A DNA stretch of 64,000 nucleotides from Nymphaea colorata (taxonomy: Eukaryota; Streptophyta; Magnoliopsida; Nymphaeales; Nymphaeaceae): the NCBI RefSeq assembly GCF_008831285.2, contig NW_022204507.1, positions 1,302,001 to 1,366,000 of the forward strand. The letters are read 5' to 3'. This document shows positions 47,260 to 60,581 of the stretch, in pieces. The notes beneath the pieces are model-generated. The model was given only the letters and a program-made list of their open reading frames with translations. It ran no database searches and was not told the DNA's origin. Numbering within the stretch: the first letter of the stretch is position 1; every line of letters begins with the position of its first letter. The position numbers were made by a program, and so were the translations under genes.

Positions 47260-47760
47260 AGCTATAAAATACAATGATGGTGTTGATGCACATGCATAAA
47301 ATTATTTCCAAACATAGGAACATACATATATTCATAGCAAAATCGACAGCAGTATTGTTTAATGCAGTGATTTTAAAATGAGTTATATGTTATCAGGTTT
47401 CTCATATAGTCTGGTTTGTTGGGGTATCATCAAAGAACACAGTCAAGGTGGAGAAATAAGCCTTTCTAGCATATTTGTTCAGCATACAGTTTTAAAAATC
47501 ATGAACAAGGACTTATGACCTTTCATACATTAAAAATCCAGTGAAAGTGGCCAACTATGTAGCCCTTATGGCCTTTCATTTTCTAGGCTGGCAGTGTGGG
47601 GCCACCTCTATTTCATAAAATAAAGACTTCATATGCTGCTTGATGCTTATTAATTTGCTATGCTTTAAAGCAAAAAGTTGATGTTCTATCCCATTTGGTG
47701 TGATGGTGTTACTTTGAGAAGGAAAAACCATTAGACGGAAAATTTTTATGAGCATTTGGG
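47260..47760. other. Gene-free stretch
   Basis: AT-rich DNA with no recognisable frame, repeat or RNA gene. Confidence 0.4.
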
Positions 47761-47774
47761 GAGTGCGGGAACGG

Positions 47775-47905
47775 AAGAGAGAGACACGATTTAAGAATCA
47801 ACGTTTGGGGATGGAGGAAGAGAGAGACACGATTTAAGATTCAATGTTTGGGGACGGAGGGAAGAGAGAGATAGAGATGAACATTTTGGGTGAGAGAGAG
47901 AAAGT
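47775..47905 (+). repeat. 43-bp GA-rich tandem repeat
   Basis: Units AAGAGAGAGACACGATTTAA plus a tail ending TTTGGGG-TGGAGG start at 47775 and 47818, with a degenerate third at 47862. Purine-rich throughout, next to further GAGAGA runs up to about 47970. Confidence 0.85.
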
Positions 47906-48239
47906 GTATCTGTTCTGAAAAGGAGCTTAATTAAACCACCAGGGCCTTAGTGAGAGAGAGATACCGATTTAGTCCTGTATCGAAGCAACAGGTGGGGGAT
48001 GGCGAGAGAATCTAATTACAAAACAACAAGAGCTGCAAACTTATGACACAGTTGACTGGTTGGACAAGATCTAGACTAGGATTAAACCTGGACCAGATTT
48101 GGACCATTAATCTTATGTTGGATATTCAAAATCCAAATTCTAGAATTGGATGTGGAGTGTGTCTATAAGTTCTTTCATTCATATATACATATATATTTGG
48201 ATTTCAAATTTAAAAGTTAGATTTGAATATGATATATAT

Positions 48240-51200
48240 TTGAATCTAATTTATTTTCATACAAACTTATGATTTCAATCCACTAATTAATTAAATAAAG
48301 ATGTAACAACAAGTTAAGCACAAACAATTATAAATGCGTGATCAAATGAATCACTTAAATCATTAATATTGGTGCGAACTTGTGATTTCAATTACTTAGA
48401 TCGATCACAATAGATGTAACAACAATTTCAACTTATTTAACTAACTATACGGGATCAAAGTAATGCATAGATCCCATTTGTATCCATATAAACTTGTGAT
48501 TTCAATCATTTAAATCATTTGTCATAGATGTAAAACAAAATAAACACATTAGATTAACTATAAGGGAGCAAGTGAATTACTTGAATCTCATTCATTTTCA
48601 TACAAACTTGTGATTTTTGTTCACTAAATCAATCAATATAGATATAACAACATGTTAAGCACATTCAATTATGTTTGTTTGATCCTATGGATCACTCAAG
48701 TCGCACTTGTATTGATAGAAATTTGTGATTTCAATCCTTTAGATCGTTTACACTACAGATGTGACAACAAATTCAACTCAGCGGACTAACTACACGGGTT
48801 CAAAGTAATGCATATCATATGAACCTGTGATTTCAATTATTTAAAACATTCATTATAGACGTAATAACAAGTAAAATACATTAGATTAACTATAAGGGAC
48901 CAATTGAATGACTTGACTCTCATTCATTTCCAAACAAACTTCTTATTTCAAACCACTAAGTCATTCCATACATATGTAACAACAAGTTAAACAGATTCAA
49001 TTAAATATAAGTGATCAAAAGAAACACTTAATCTCTCAATTAAATATAAGTAATCAAATATATGTAATAACAAGTGAAACACATTAGATTAACTATTATG
49101 GGTCAAATGAATTACTTCAATCTCTTTCATTTTCATACAAACTTGTGATTTCGATTCACTAAATCAATGAATATTGATGTAACAACATGTTAAGCACACT
49201 CAATTTAGCATGTGTGATCATATGAATCACTTAAATCTCATTCTTATTGTTACAAACTTGTAATTTTAATCTATTAGATCATTCACTATAGATGTAACAA
49301 CAAGTTCAACTCATTGCACAAACTACAAGGGATCAAAGAATGCATAGATCCCATTTATATCCTTGTAAACTACTGATTTTAATCATGTCAATCATTCATT
49401 ATGGACGTAATAACAAATGAAACACATTAGATTAAATATAAGAGCTCAAATGAATAAATTGAATCACATTTATTTTCATACGAACTTGTGATTTCAATCC
49501 CTAAATCATTGAACATGGATGTGGCTACAAGTTAAGCACATTTAATTAATTATGCGATGAATCAGTTAAATCTTACTCACACTGATATGAACTAGTGATT
49601 TCAATCCTTTTAATCGTTCACTATATGTGACAAGTTCAACTCGTTTGACTAACTACAAGGGATGAAAATAATGCATTTGATCCCATTTGTCTCCATATGA
49701 ACTTGTGATTTCGATCATTGAAATCCTTCATTATGGATGTAATAACAAGTGAAACACATTAGGTTAATTATAAGGCAAAAAATGAATCACTCGAATCTCA
49801 TTCATTTTCTTACAAGGTTGTGATTTCAGTACACTAATTCATTCAATATGGATGTAACAACAAGTTAGGCATATTCAATTAAGTATGCATAATCAAATGA
49901 ATAACTTAAATCTCACTCGTACTGTTACGAACTTGTTATTTCAATCCGATAGATCGTTCACTATAGGTTCTATAGATCTCATTTATATCTATATAAACTT
50001 TTGATTTTAATCATTTGAATCATTCATTATAGATGTAATAACAAGTGAACTACATTAGATAAACTATAACATACTGAATGACTTACTTGAATCTAATATA
50101 TTTTCATGCAAACTCATGATTTCAATCGAATAAACCATTGAATATGGATGTAACAACAAGTTAAGTATACTTAATTATAAATGTGTGATCAAATGAATCA
50201 CTTAAATTATTTATATGGGTACGAACTTGTGATTTCAATTCTTTAGATAGTTCACTATAAATGTGACATTAAGTTCAACTAATTGGACTAACTGCAAGGA
50301 ATCAAAGTGATGCATAGATCCCATTTGTATCCATATGAACTTGTGATTTCAATGATTTAAATCGTTTATTATAAATGTAATAACAAGTGAAACACATTAG
50401 GTTAACTATAAGACGCCAAATGAATCACTCAAATCTCATTCATTTTTATACAAACTTGTGATTTCAATTTACTAAATCTTTTGATATAGACTTAACAACA
50501 AGTTAAACACATTCAATTAAGTATGCCTGATCATATGAATCACTTAAACCTCACTTGTATTGGTTTGAACTTGTGATTTCAATGCTTTAGATCATTCACT
50601 ATAGATGTAACAACAAATTCAATTCATCGGACTAACTACACGCGTTCAAAGTAATGCAAAGATCTTATTTGTATCCATATGAACTTGTGATTTCAATCAT
50701 TTAAATCATTCATTATAGATGTAATAACAAGTGAAATACATTAACTTGACCCTCATTCTTTTCCAATCAAAGTTCTTATTTCAAACCATTAAGTCATTTG
50801 ATATGTATGTAACAAGTTAAGCACGTTCAATTAAACATAAGTGATCAAATATATTTAATAACAAGTGAAAATGAATCACTTGATTTCTCAATTAAATATA
50901 AGTGATCAAATATACGTAATAACAAATGAAACACATTATGTTTCCTATAAGACACCAAATGAATCACTCCAATCTCATTCATTTTCTTCTAAACTTGTGA
51001 TTTCAATCTACTAAATCATTTAATATAGACATAACAACAAGTTAAGCACATTCAATTAAGTATATGTGATCAAATGAATCACTTAAATCCTTCTCATATT
51101 CATACGAACTTGTGATTTCAATTCCTTAGATCGATCACTATAGATGTAACAATAAGTTCAACTTGTTGAACAAAGTACAAGGGATGAAGCTAATGCATAA

Positions 51201-54142
51201 ATCTTATTTATATCCATATAAACTTGTGGCTTTCAATCATTTAAATCATTCATCATAGATGTAATAACAAGTGAAACACATTAAATTAACTATAAGGGAG
51301 CAAATGAATTACTTGAATCTCATTCATTTTTGTACAAACTTGTGATTTTAATTCACTAAATCAATCAATATGAATGTAACAACAAGTTAAACACATTGAA
51401 TTAAGTATGTGTGATCATATGAATCACTTAAATCTCACTTCTGTTGATAGGAACTTGTGATTTCAATCCTTTAAATCGTTATATAGATGTAACTATAAAC
51501 TCATGTATAGATCTCATTTATATCCATATAAACTTCTGATTTTAATCATTTTAATCATTCATTATAAATGTAACAATAGGTGAAAAACATTAGATTAACT
51601 GTAAGGGATTAAATGAGTTACTTGAATCTCTTTCATTTTCATACAAACTTGTGATTTCAATTCACTAAATCAATTAATATGGATGTAAAAACAAGTTAAG
51701 CACACTCAATTTAGTATGTGTGATCATATGAATCACTTGAATCTCACTTTTTTTGTTACAAACTTATAATTTCAATCTCTTAGATCATTCACTATAGAAT
51801 GTAACGACAAGTTCAACTCATAGGGCAAACTACAAGGGATCAAAGTAATGCATAGATCCCATTTATATCCATGTAAACTTGTGATTTTAATCATTCATTA
51901 TAGACGTAATAACAAATGAAACACATTAGATTAAATATAAGAAATCAAATGAATAAATTGAATCTCATTTATTTTCATACGAACTTGTTATTTCAATCCA
52001 TAAATCATTCAATATGGATGTGGCAACAAGTTAAGCAAATTTAATTAATTATGCGATGAATCACTTAAATCATACTCACATTGATACGAACTAGTGATTT
52101 CTGTTCTTTTAATCGTTCACTATAAATGTGACAAGTTCAACTCGTTTGACTAACTACAAGGGATAAAAGTAATGCAGTTGATCCCATTTGTCTCCATATT
52201 AACTTGTGATTTCGATCATTGAAATCCTTCATTATAGATGTAATAACAAGCGAAACACATTAGGTTAATTATAAGGCAAAAGATGAATCGCTCGAATCTC
52301 ATTCATTTTCTTACAAAGTTGTGATTTCAGTAAACTAATTCATATCAATATGGATGTAACAACAAGTTAGGCATATTCAATTAAGTATGCATAATCAAAT
52401 GAATAACTTAAATTCTACTCGTATTGTTACGAACTTGTTATTTCAATCCCTTAGATCGTTCACTATAAATGTAACTATAAAATAATCTATACATCTCATT
52501 TATATCCATATAAACTTCTGATTTAATCATTTAAATTATTCATTATAGATGTAATAACAAGTGAACTACATTAGACAACCTATAACATATTGAATGACTT
52601 ACTTGAATCTAATATATTTTCATGCAAACTCATGATTTCAATCGAATAAACCATTGAATATGGATGTAACAACAAGTTAAGTACACTTAATTATAAATGT
52701 GTGATCAAATGAATCACTTAAATTATTTATATGGGTACGAACTTGTGATTTCAATTCTTTAGATAGTTCACTATAAATGTGACATTAAGTTCAACTAATT
52801 GGACTAACTGCAAAGAATCAAAGTGATGCATAGATCCCATTTGTATCCATATGAACTTGTGATTTCAATGATTTAAATCGTTTATTATAAATGTAATAAC
52901 AACTGAAACACATTAGACTTAACAACAAGTTAAACACATTCAATTAAGTATGTGTGATCATATGAATCACTTAAACCTCATTTGTATTGGTTCGAACTTG
53001 TGATTTCAATGCTTTAGATCATTCATTATAGATGTAACAACAAATTCAACTCATCGGACTAACTACACGCGTTCAAAGTAATGCATAGATCTCATTTGTA
53101 TCCATATGAACTTGTGATTTCAATCATTTAAATCATTCATTATAGATGTAATAACAAGTGAAATACATTAACTTGACCCCCATTCATTATAGATGTAATA
53201 ACAAGTGAAACACATTAAATTAACTATAAGGGAGCAAATGAATTACTTGAATCTCATTCGTTTTCATACAAACTTGTGATTTTAGTTCACTAAATCTATC
53301 AATATGGATGTGACAACAAGTTAAGCACATTGAATTAAGTATGTGTGAACATATGAATCACTTAAATCACACTTGTATTGATACTAACTTGTGATTTCAA
53401 TCCTTTAAATCGTTCTATAGATGTAACTATAAACTAATGTATATATCTCATTTATATCCATATAAACTTCTGATTTTAATCATTTAAATAATTCATTATA
53501 AATGTAATAATAGGTGAAAAACATTAGATTAACTGTAGGGGATCGAATGAATTACATGAATCTCATTCATTTTCATATAAACTTGTGATTTCAATATGGA
53601 TGTAGCAACAAGTTAAGCACACTCAATTAAGTATGTGTAATCAAATGAATCACTAAAATCTCAATTGTGTTGATACGAACTTGTGATTTCAATCCCTCAG
53701 ATCCTTCACTATAGATGTAACAACAAGTTCTACTCATTGCACTAACTACAAGTGATCCATGTAATGCATAGATCCCATTTGAATCCATATAAACTTGTGA
53801 TTTCTATCACTTAAATTCATTCATTATAAATGAAATAACAGGTGAAACACATTATATTAACAATAGGGCACCAAATGAATCACTCAAATCTCATTCATTT
53901 TCATGCAAACTTCTGATTTCAATCTGCTAAATCATTTAACTTGGATGTAACAATAAGTTAAGTACATTCAATGAAGTATGTGTGATCAAACAAATCACTT
54001 AAATTCCACTCGTATTGATTCAAACTTGTTATTTCAATATCGTATATCGTTCACTTTAGATGTGACAACAAATTCAACTCATTGGACTAAGTACAAGGGA
54101 TCCAAGTAACGCATAGATCCCATTTGTATCCATAGATCTCAA
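48240..54142 (-). repeat. Second satellite array, inverted orientation
   Basis: The same ~115-bp monomers as at 18.6-30.5 kb in reverse, marked by AACTTGTGATTTCAAT cores and GATGTAACAACAAGTT ends. The same monomer types alternate, and a long-period variant block (AAGTTAGGCATATTCAATTA) recurs at about 49863 and 52365, a spacing of about 2.5 kb like the longer periods of the first array. The left edge is blurred by a TATA-rich lead-in (48176-48240); the right edge is at ATAGATCTC near 54139. Confidence 0.95.
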
Positions 54143-54800
54143 GAGTGCTTAGGAAATAGTATGGTCAAGATTTGGGAGTCTCATCACTGAGTTCTTTTGT
54201 TTGTTTCAAACCCAACGCCTTCTTTGAAGGCTTCTTCGCAGGCTAGGCTTGGGGTGCTTGTTTGTTCCTATTTCATAGTTCTATTTTCTTTGAATAAAAT
54301 GGGAGGGGGTCCCATATCCCCTCCAGGTTTTCATTTGAAAAGAGAAGGGAGCCCTCTCTCCCAGCAGCCTTGCATCGGAGATGATATCAATATGTTTATA
54401 AATTAAGAATTGGCCATGATACTTTCAGTGGTTTCCATTGCTTCCTTATGTTGTATACCTTGTGCCAGACAAACACGATACTTTGGTGAAGAACTGGAAA
54501 CCATTTCGCCAAAGCAAATGAAAACACCAAGGTATAAAAATATCGATGGTTGCCACACATCTTCTTAGTCATATGGTTTTAGAGATTAGATCTCTTATGC
54601 TCAAAAAACTAACTAATTGACTCTTTCTGTCTCTCTCTATTTATAGAAATGAAGCAGGAGGCATCTCTACATCATTTTGTGCACGTCGAAGAAAGCAAAG
54701 TTGGGTAATCAGTGAGGAACTATTTAAAAAATGCAAGATGGCCCCAATGCGATCAAGTCAAAAGAAAATCAATTCATGTCCTATAATTTAAACTTCAGGT
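54143..54800. other. Unassigned flank of satellite
   Basis: A 69-codon frame (54197-54406) has no recognised domain. A pyrimidine-rich tract CTTTCTGTCTCTCTCTATTT is near 54624. No gene is supported. Confidence 0.4.
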
Positions 54801-54805
54801 GTCCA

Positions 54806-55391
54806 ATTACTCAAAAGAAAATAAAAGCAAATCATTGAGCTGTTGGGAGAAGCCAAACGTGGGAAATTTACCTTGCTTCTTTTGATGATGCTGAGAAAAC
54901 GTGCTCCATGAATTTACCTACTCTTGGTAGATGTATGTTTTTGTGAAATGCCATTAATTGGTAGTGGCAAGCAGTAGATCGAATTGGCGGGACCAAAGAA
55001 TTGTGCTGCCAGGAGACAATGCAAAATGAAAACTTAGGTGATGCACCCATTCATACGACCTGAGAAGAAGATTTTCTTTTAATCTTTTCACTGTATGGCA
55101 GAATTCCAGCCAATTTTGTCGTCGCAGCATTTGCCATGTGAATGCCTTCTATTATGAATTCTCTTCCTCTCCACGATGCAAATAAAATTGTCGTGCAAAG
55201 AAGGTGATCCATCGCTCAAGTGGCTTGTTCAATATTTCGGACAGTGGCAAGCCAGAAAACTGCTGGCATAGAGTCAGTAATACTTCAAATTTTAGACCTT
55301 TAATTAGCAGACACTAATACATAAATACAAATATAGCTATGAGGAAATTAAACATATAATATGCGCAGCCTAGCCAATGATTCCAGATAAT
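54806..55391 (+). repeat. Segment P, right copy, part before copia A
   Basis: Diverged match to 5006-5530 on the same strand, with shared TTTGATGATG, AAAGAATT, GTGAATGCCTT and CAGTAAT-CTTT-AATTTT landmarks. It ends at ATAAT (55387-55391), which pairs with ATAGT at 58516-58520 as an aged 5-bp target duplication of copia A. Confidence 0.7.
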
Positions 55392-55922
55392 TGAGGAAAA
55401 GCAGAGATTTAAGGAAGGAATGCCTAATTTTAACGTGGTTCGGTGTAAACTCACATCTACATCCACAAAGGCAGCTATCATTCTTAGTGTCGATAGGCCT
55501 GGACCTTTCTTCTATTTATAATAGAATTACATGCATCATCATTTCCTAATTTACAGGATTTATATCGATCTTTACAGGAGGAAACAATGTCTAATTTACA
55601 GTTGTTATTTCCCTGTTTAGTTGTTGCGCCTCTCTGTTTTACAACTCCATCTTCATCTCTTGTAATTCTGTAGGTGACTGCCTGGCCAGCCGTTGTCTTT
55701 GTATTACTGTCTTCATACGGTTGGCAAGATGATGTTTCCTTCTTGGTCTTGTAATGATTACGATCGTTACGGTTTCCATCGTTATGGCTGGCTGGAGTTT
55801 CCTTTGTGAGCCCTCTGATTTCCTCCTTGATTTTGTAACCATTACAGTCATTTCTGTTTCGATCATCATGGCTGGCTGGAGTTTCCTTCTCGAGTCCTTT
55901 GATGGTGCCTCTATTGTCTTTA
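55392..55922 (-). mobile_element. Copia A 3' LTR (right arm)
   Basis: 531 bp, the reverse-strand equivalent of the 529-bp left-arm 5' LTR, ending in CA at 55392. A polypurine tract (TTTGAGGGAGG on the minus strand, 55924-55934) precedes its start. The 193-codon minus-strand frame here reads from the RNase H tail into the LTR and is not a separate gene. Confidence 0.88.
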
Positions 55923-56675
55923 GCCTCCCTCAAACTAGGCGGCAGTATGGAAAGAGCTAGTTTGCTTCTTAAAAATTCAACTGTAGACCTGGAAAGGGCT
56001 TTGGTTAAAATGTCGGCCACCTGTTGAGTTGATGGAACAAATTGAGTTGTAAGAAGACCGAGCACAACCTTTTCCCTTATAAAATGATAATCTAATTCAA
56101 CATGCTACATTCGATAATGAAAAACTGGTTTGATAGACACTTAAAGTGCAGACATGTTGTCACAATAGCAAATTGGCGGCAATGGGAGATAAAGTCTGAT
56201 GTCTTTAAGGATGTATGTGATTCAAGCTACTTCAGCAGCAGTGGAGGCCATTGACCGATACTCAACCTCGGTGGTAGATCTGGCCACTGTCGGTTGCTTC
56301 TTTGCTGTCCACGATATAGGATTAGTGCCAAGAAACATAACAGAACTTGTAGTTGAGCGACGTGCTGTTTGAGAGCCCATCCAGTAGGAGTCAGAGAAGG
56401 CATGACGTTGGAGTTGCTCCTGAGGATAGAGATGATATCTGATATCAATGGAGCCACTAATGTATCGAAGTAGTCTTTTAACTAGCTAGTAGTGACTGAC
56501 CATGGGCGTCTGCATATATTGACTAATGAAGTTGGCAGAGAAAGAATTGTATGGATGTGTGAAAGTGAGGTATTGTAGACCTCCGACCAGACTTCAAAAA
56601 TGTGTTGGATCAGAAAAAGGTAATTTTGAATCAAGGGTGTAACAGCTGGTTTGCATGATGTCATGGTCTTTCTTT
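55923..56675 (-). pseudogene. Copia A RNase H region (right arm)
   Basis: Minus-strand fragments lead to VADILTKALSRSTVEFLRSK at about 56030-55970, the hallmark C-terminal end of the copia RNase H, immediately before the polypurine tract. Upstream text is decayed by stops. This region is absent from the left arm beyond 18601. Confidence 0.8.
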
Positions 56676-57501
56676 CTAGCAGGCTATAGGCATATTGCTT
56701 TTGGTTTGGAAAGTGCCCACCTGAAAACTTAAGTCCAAGGAAGTGATGAAGATATCCCGAATGAATTCCTGAAGAGGCATAGGATGGCTGCCTGTTAGGA
56801 TTATATCATCGACACATAGTAGCAGAAGGATGATACCACGTCCATCTTTGTAGATGAATAACGAGGAATCAGAGATGCTGGAGAAAAAGCCTTTTGATAG
56901 AAGGTAGGTGCCAAACCAATCATACCATGCTCTTGGAGTTTGACGTAAACCATACAGAGCTTTATGTCGCTGGCATACATAACTTCGTTTTTGGTTGTCA
57001 ATAAAACCCGATGGTTGTTCAATAAACATTGTTTGGTCCAAATCACCATATAAGAAGGCATTTTTTTACATCCATTTGTCAAATATCCCAATTATGAGAG
57101 GGAGCAAGAGTTAGCACAATTCTAATAGTTGCTCGTTTTATAACAGGTGAGAATGTTTCTAAGAAAACAACACCAGGCACTTGGTCCAACCCACAAGCAA
57201 CAAGTCTAGCTTTGAGGTTCTTGACCGTTCCATTGCTCTTGAGTTTGGTTTTAAAAACCCAACGAGTTGAGACAATATTCATACCTGGTTGGCATGGTAC
57301 CAGCATCCAAGTGTGGCATTGTTCCAAAGCACGTAGCTCTTCCTTCATGGCAGCTACCCAACCGGGATCCTTAAGAGCCTGCTTAACAGTTTTTGGTACA
57401 AGTGGTACCGTTAATGCCAAAAAATACTTAGGATTTCGTTTTATGATACCAGCCTTAGCCCGAGTTACCATGGAGTGAATATTGGAACTTTCTTGGATCA
57501 A
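56676..57501 (-). pseudogene. Copia A reverse transcriptase (right arm)
   Basis: Mirror of 17429-18254 with the same poly-A frameshift (near 57065) and the same domain order. The catalytic motif is CVDD (56805-56816) in place of YVDD, from a single A-to-G change. Other differences include A-to-T in LYGLRQTPRAWYDWF. Six of 121 residues differ in the C-terminal piece and 9 of 140 in the N-terminal piece. Confidence 0.92.
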
Positions 57502-58116
57502 CTATCTCCCTTCAGGCTGTTGACTTTGTGCCTCATTGGCTGGTGAGCACAGATCACTATTGGCTGGTGAGGGCAGATCACTTTCGTCTTCACCATGTAG
57601 ATCATCGTCACTACCAAGTGTTTCATGTGCTGAAATGTTGTTGTCTCCTCCATGTGCCTCTTGAACTGAATGATTGTCTATTGATCCATTGTGCAAGAGA
57701 TGATGATGATTGATCACTTGGCATGAATCATCTTTTTTATCATCTTGGGAAAGATCTGACAATGATCTAATGTCATCCAATCACTATATGTTGCTCCGTT
57801 TTTGGAAGATGATGTAGAAGAAAAACGTGCTCCAGGCTGTTTATAGGGAAAGATACTTTCATCAAAGACAACGTGTTGGGATATATATATTTTTCCTATA
57901 GGTGACTGTACTTCCATCAGAGGTGGTGAGGAACTTTGCAGGTGGCTGATATTCTCCATCTAGAAAACCAGTCATATCCGGGCTTTCGATGAGCCCCGTC
58001 ATCTGCGTTTGCCAAAGTAGAAAATTGTTTTGGTTGAGCTTGATTGACATGAAATTGGCAATGTTCAGATTGTATGGGTAAGGATATTTGCTTGGGGCAG
58101 ACACTATGCTTGAAGA
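57502..58116 (-). pseudogene. Copia A gag-integrase fusion remnant (right arm)
   Basis: Same fusion of gag N-terminus (SIKLNQNNFLLWQTQM) to integrase C-terminus (HVVFDESIFPYKQPGA) and the same acidic linker and stop as in the left arm. The gag start codon is gone because of the 171-bp deletion, so the frame enters from LTR sequence. Confidence 0.85.
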
Positions 58117-58515
58117 AGAATTGCAGGCATCATCATTTCCTGATTTACAGGATTTATATCGATCTTTACAGAGGAAACAATATCTAATTTACAGTTGTTA
58201 TTTCCCTGTTTAGTTGTTGCACCTCTTTGTTTGACAACTGCATCTCCGTCTCTTGTAATTTTGTTAGTGACTACCTAGCCAGCCATTGTCTTTATACTAC
58301 TGTCTTCATACGGTTGGCCAGATGATGTTTCCTTCTTGGTATTGTAATGATTACAATTGTTACTGTTTCCATCATTATGGCTAGCTGGAGTTTCCTTTGC
58401 GAGTCCTCTGATTTCCTCCTTCATTTTGTAACCATCACAATCATTTTTGTTTCCATTGTCATGGCTGGCTGGAGTTTCCTTCTTGAGTCCTTTGATGGTG
58501 CCTCTATTGTCTTTA
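58117..58515 (-). mobile_element. Copia A 5' LTR, truncated (right arm)
   Basis: About 399 bp of the LTR. The U5 end, primer site and gag start are removed by a deletion whose edges are the AATTCT direct repeats at 16637-16642 and 16808-16813 of the left arm; a single AGAATT remains at 58117-58122. ATAGT at 58516-58520 is the outer candidate target-site copy. Confidence 0.85.
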
Positions 58516-58520
58516 ATAGT

Positions 58521-58800
58521 GCCATAAGATGCCGAAACTGCTAAAAGAATACCTTAGGAAGGAGGCCTTAGAGGTGCAGGCACCCGAGGAGTCACGGCTT
58601 CCCTCCTCCTTTGTCTACAAAGTCCAGAAAAGGGTTGACACGTACAATCCTGAATTGCATCATGAGGACGGAAGAACATATATGACAGTAGAAATTCCCT
58701 CTTCATGAATATACGAGGGTAGCATAAAGCATAGCTTCAAAGATCTGAGCCTTGGCCCCATTGTTTCTTTCCTTTACGTACACGACATAACTTTATATTA
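58521..58800 (+). repeat. Segment P, right copy, part after copia A
   Basis: Resumes the alignment with 5540-5812 (GCCATAAGATG, CTAAAAGAA, AGGCCTTAGAGGTGCAGGCA, CTTCAAAGAT-TGAGC, TTTCTTTCCT). With 54806-55391 it reconstitutes one segment split by copia A. Confidence 0.75.
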
Positions 58801-59217
58801 TGCAATTATTATAAGAAGCAAACCTTAGTGAAATTATTCAGTTTTCTATGCTTTTATTGACGTTTTTTTTTAGCGTCGATAAAGATATGCTTTTTTGTGG
58901 TGTGGCTGGAAAAATAAAAAATTTACTATCAAGACTCCTTAACAAAGGCAAACGCAAAATTGCCACCACCATGATGTGGTCTAAACTCGGCCACTACTCT
59001 GGCGAATTAACATTCCTTTTATGTTGCTGTGCTTTTCTTTTTATGGGTTGAATCCAACTTGCTATGTATGTCAAGCCATTTTCGCTTTAAACTTTGCCTA
59101 CAGCTGCCAGTTGGGATGCTCAAACAGTTTGTTAACAACGTCAATTGCCAGGTCACAAGATCTGCTTCCTCTATTTACCACAAGTGCATTATAATGGAAT
59201 GGTTAGTGAAATGGAAT

Positions 59218-60150
59218 TCATAAATTTTGTAAAGCATTTGGTATTTCAAACAAGTTGTTGATATTGTTGGTGATGTGATGAGTCGCACCGGAGTTAGGAT
59301 ACCAATTGTCATCTCCAATGTCTTGATTCAGAGTACTAGATGAAACTGCATGATATGCTTGAGGAGACATTGTCTCTTTTCCTTTAAGCAAGTTACTATA
59401 TGACCAACAAAACTTTGCAATATGATCAACTTTTCCACCTATTTGGCACACAAGACGATCACCTTCCTAGTGCTCACTTTTTCAGACTCTCCTCTAGATT
59501 GGTAGTTGTTTCTATCATGACCTCTATAGTTTGTTTGCTTATTGTAAACTTGTTTTGAAACAATATTTGCAGCAGGCATAATAGATTCAACAGTTTGAGA
59601 ATCATCTTATTTTAAGTTGGCTTCTTGTATGAGAATAAACCCATGCAGTTCATTCAAAGAGACAGGGTCCTTTTGAGTTTCCATACAGTCTTTAAAAGGA
59701 AGATATTCACTTGGTAATCCTCTAAGAATTTGAAGAACAAGATCATCTTTATCAACAAGTTTGGATGCAATGGCTAGTCGATGAGCAATAGCTTTTGCTT
59801 TTTTTATACAAACATCCATAGAACTAGACCACTTTTTAAATCTTGAAACTATGATTTTAACTGCATTATTCGAGCCCTGGATTGAGCAGTATAGGATTGC
59901 TTAAGAGCAGTCCAAACCTCTAGAGAGGTTTTTAAACCAATAATTTGGGCATGTGTTACTTCAATATATCCCATAAGATCGATTGAGATAGAGATTGAGG
60001 AGAATTGAGATTCCAAAATAAGATAAGTTTCAACATTTAACTTGATGGTGAGGAAACGTTGTAAATTGCTTGGATGTTGAAGAGGAGAAGCAAGAAAATT
60101 CATACATGTATCAGAGTTGACTCCTATATTTGATGATACTTCTTAATTTG
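59218..60150 (-). pseudogene. Copia B gag-protease relic (right arm)
   Basis: Mirror of 14494-15553. The zinc knuckle reads CQIGGKVDHIAKFC, keeping the last cysteine but with the second still missing. The protease motif is again NSGAT. A 120-bp (40-codon) deletion joins YIE to VTHAQIIGLKTS at a TGA direct repeat. Confidence 0.85.
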
Positions 60151-60220
60151 CCATGAGTGTGAAAGCCCCAACACAAGATGTAATCCATAGGATCTAGCAG
60201 CAGCACTAACAAGGACCAGC

Positions 60221-60233
60221 GGCTCTCATACCA
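60221..60233 (-). promoter_or_regulatory. Primer-binding site of copia B (right arm)
   Basis: Reverse complement of the left-arm site at 14415, TGGTATGAGAGCC, unchanged. Confidence 0.8.
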
Positions 60234-60389
60234 TGTTAGAAATAAATAATGAAGAAGTAATTAAAGGGACATGAATTTTTAAAGTGGTTCAGTCAATAGG
60301 CCTATGTCCACTGGTCTAGCATTTCTTGCTTGCATGCCTTTGGTAGAGAGGTTCCTTTACATAGAAGAGATACATAAGGGGTCTGTAAT

Positions 60390-60581
60390 TCCCAAGAGAC
60401 ATGACTTTTCATCTTTCAACAGACATGACTTTTCGTCTCTCAAGAGACATGAATTTTCATTTCTTAAGTGACAAGACTTTTCATTTCTCAATAGACATGA
60501 CTTTTCAGCCCTCAAGAGACATGACTTTCCATCTCCTAAGAGACGTGACTTTTCATCCCTCAAGAGACATGACCTTTCATC
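60390..60581 (-). repeat. Eight 24-bp tandem repeats (right arm)
   Basis: Exactly 192 bp, the same eight units as 14067-14258 in mirror orientation with scattered single-base differences. The open frame is kept on both strands in both arms. Confidence 0.9.

Noticed and set aside
46958-47335. 125-codon minus-strand frame
   Set aside because: No domain, and it overlaps better exon-like text on the plus strand; probably a chance frame.
55484-56065. 193-codon minus-strand frame as a separate gene
   Set aside because: Its start is the RNase H tail of copia A (ILTKAL motif) and the rest is LTR sequence that also occurs, noncoding, at the 5' LTR.
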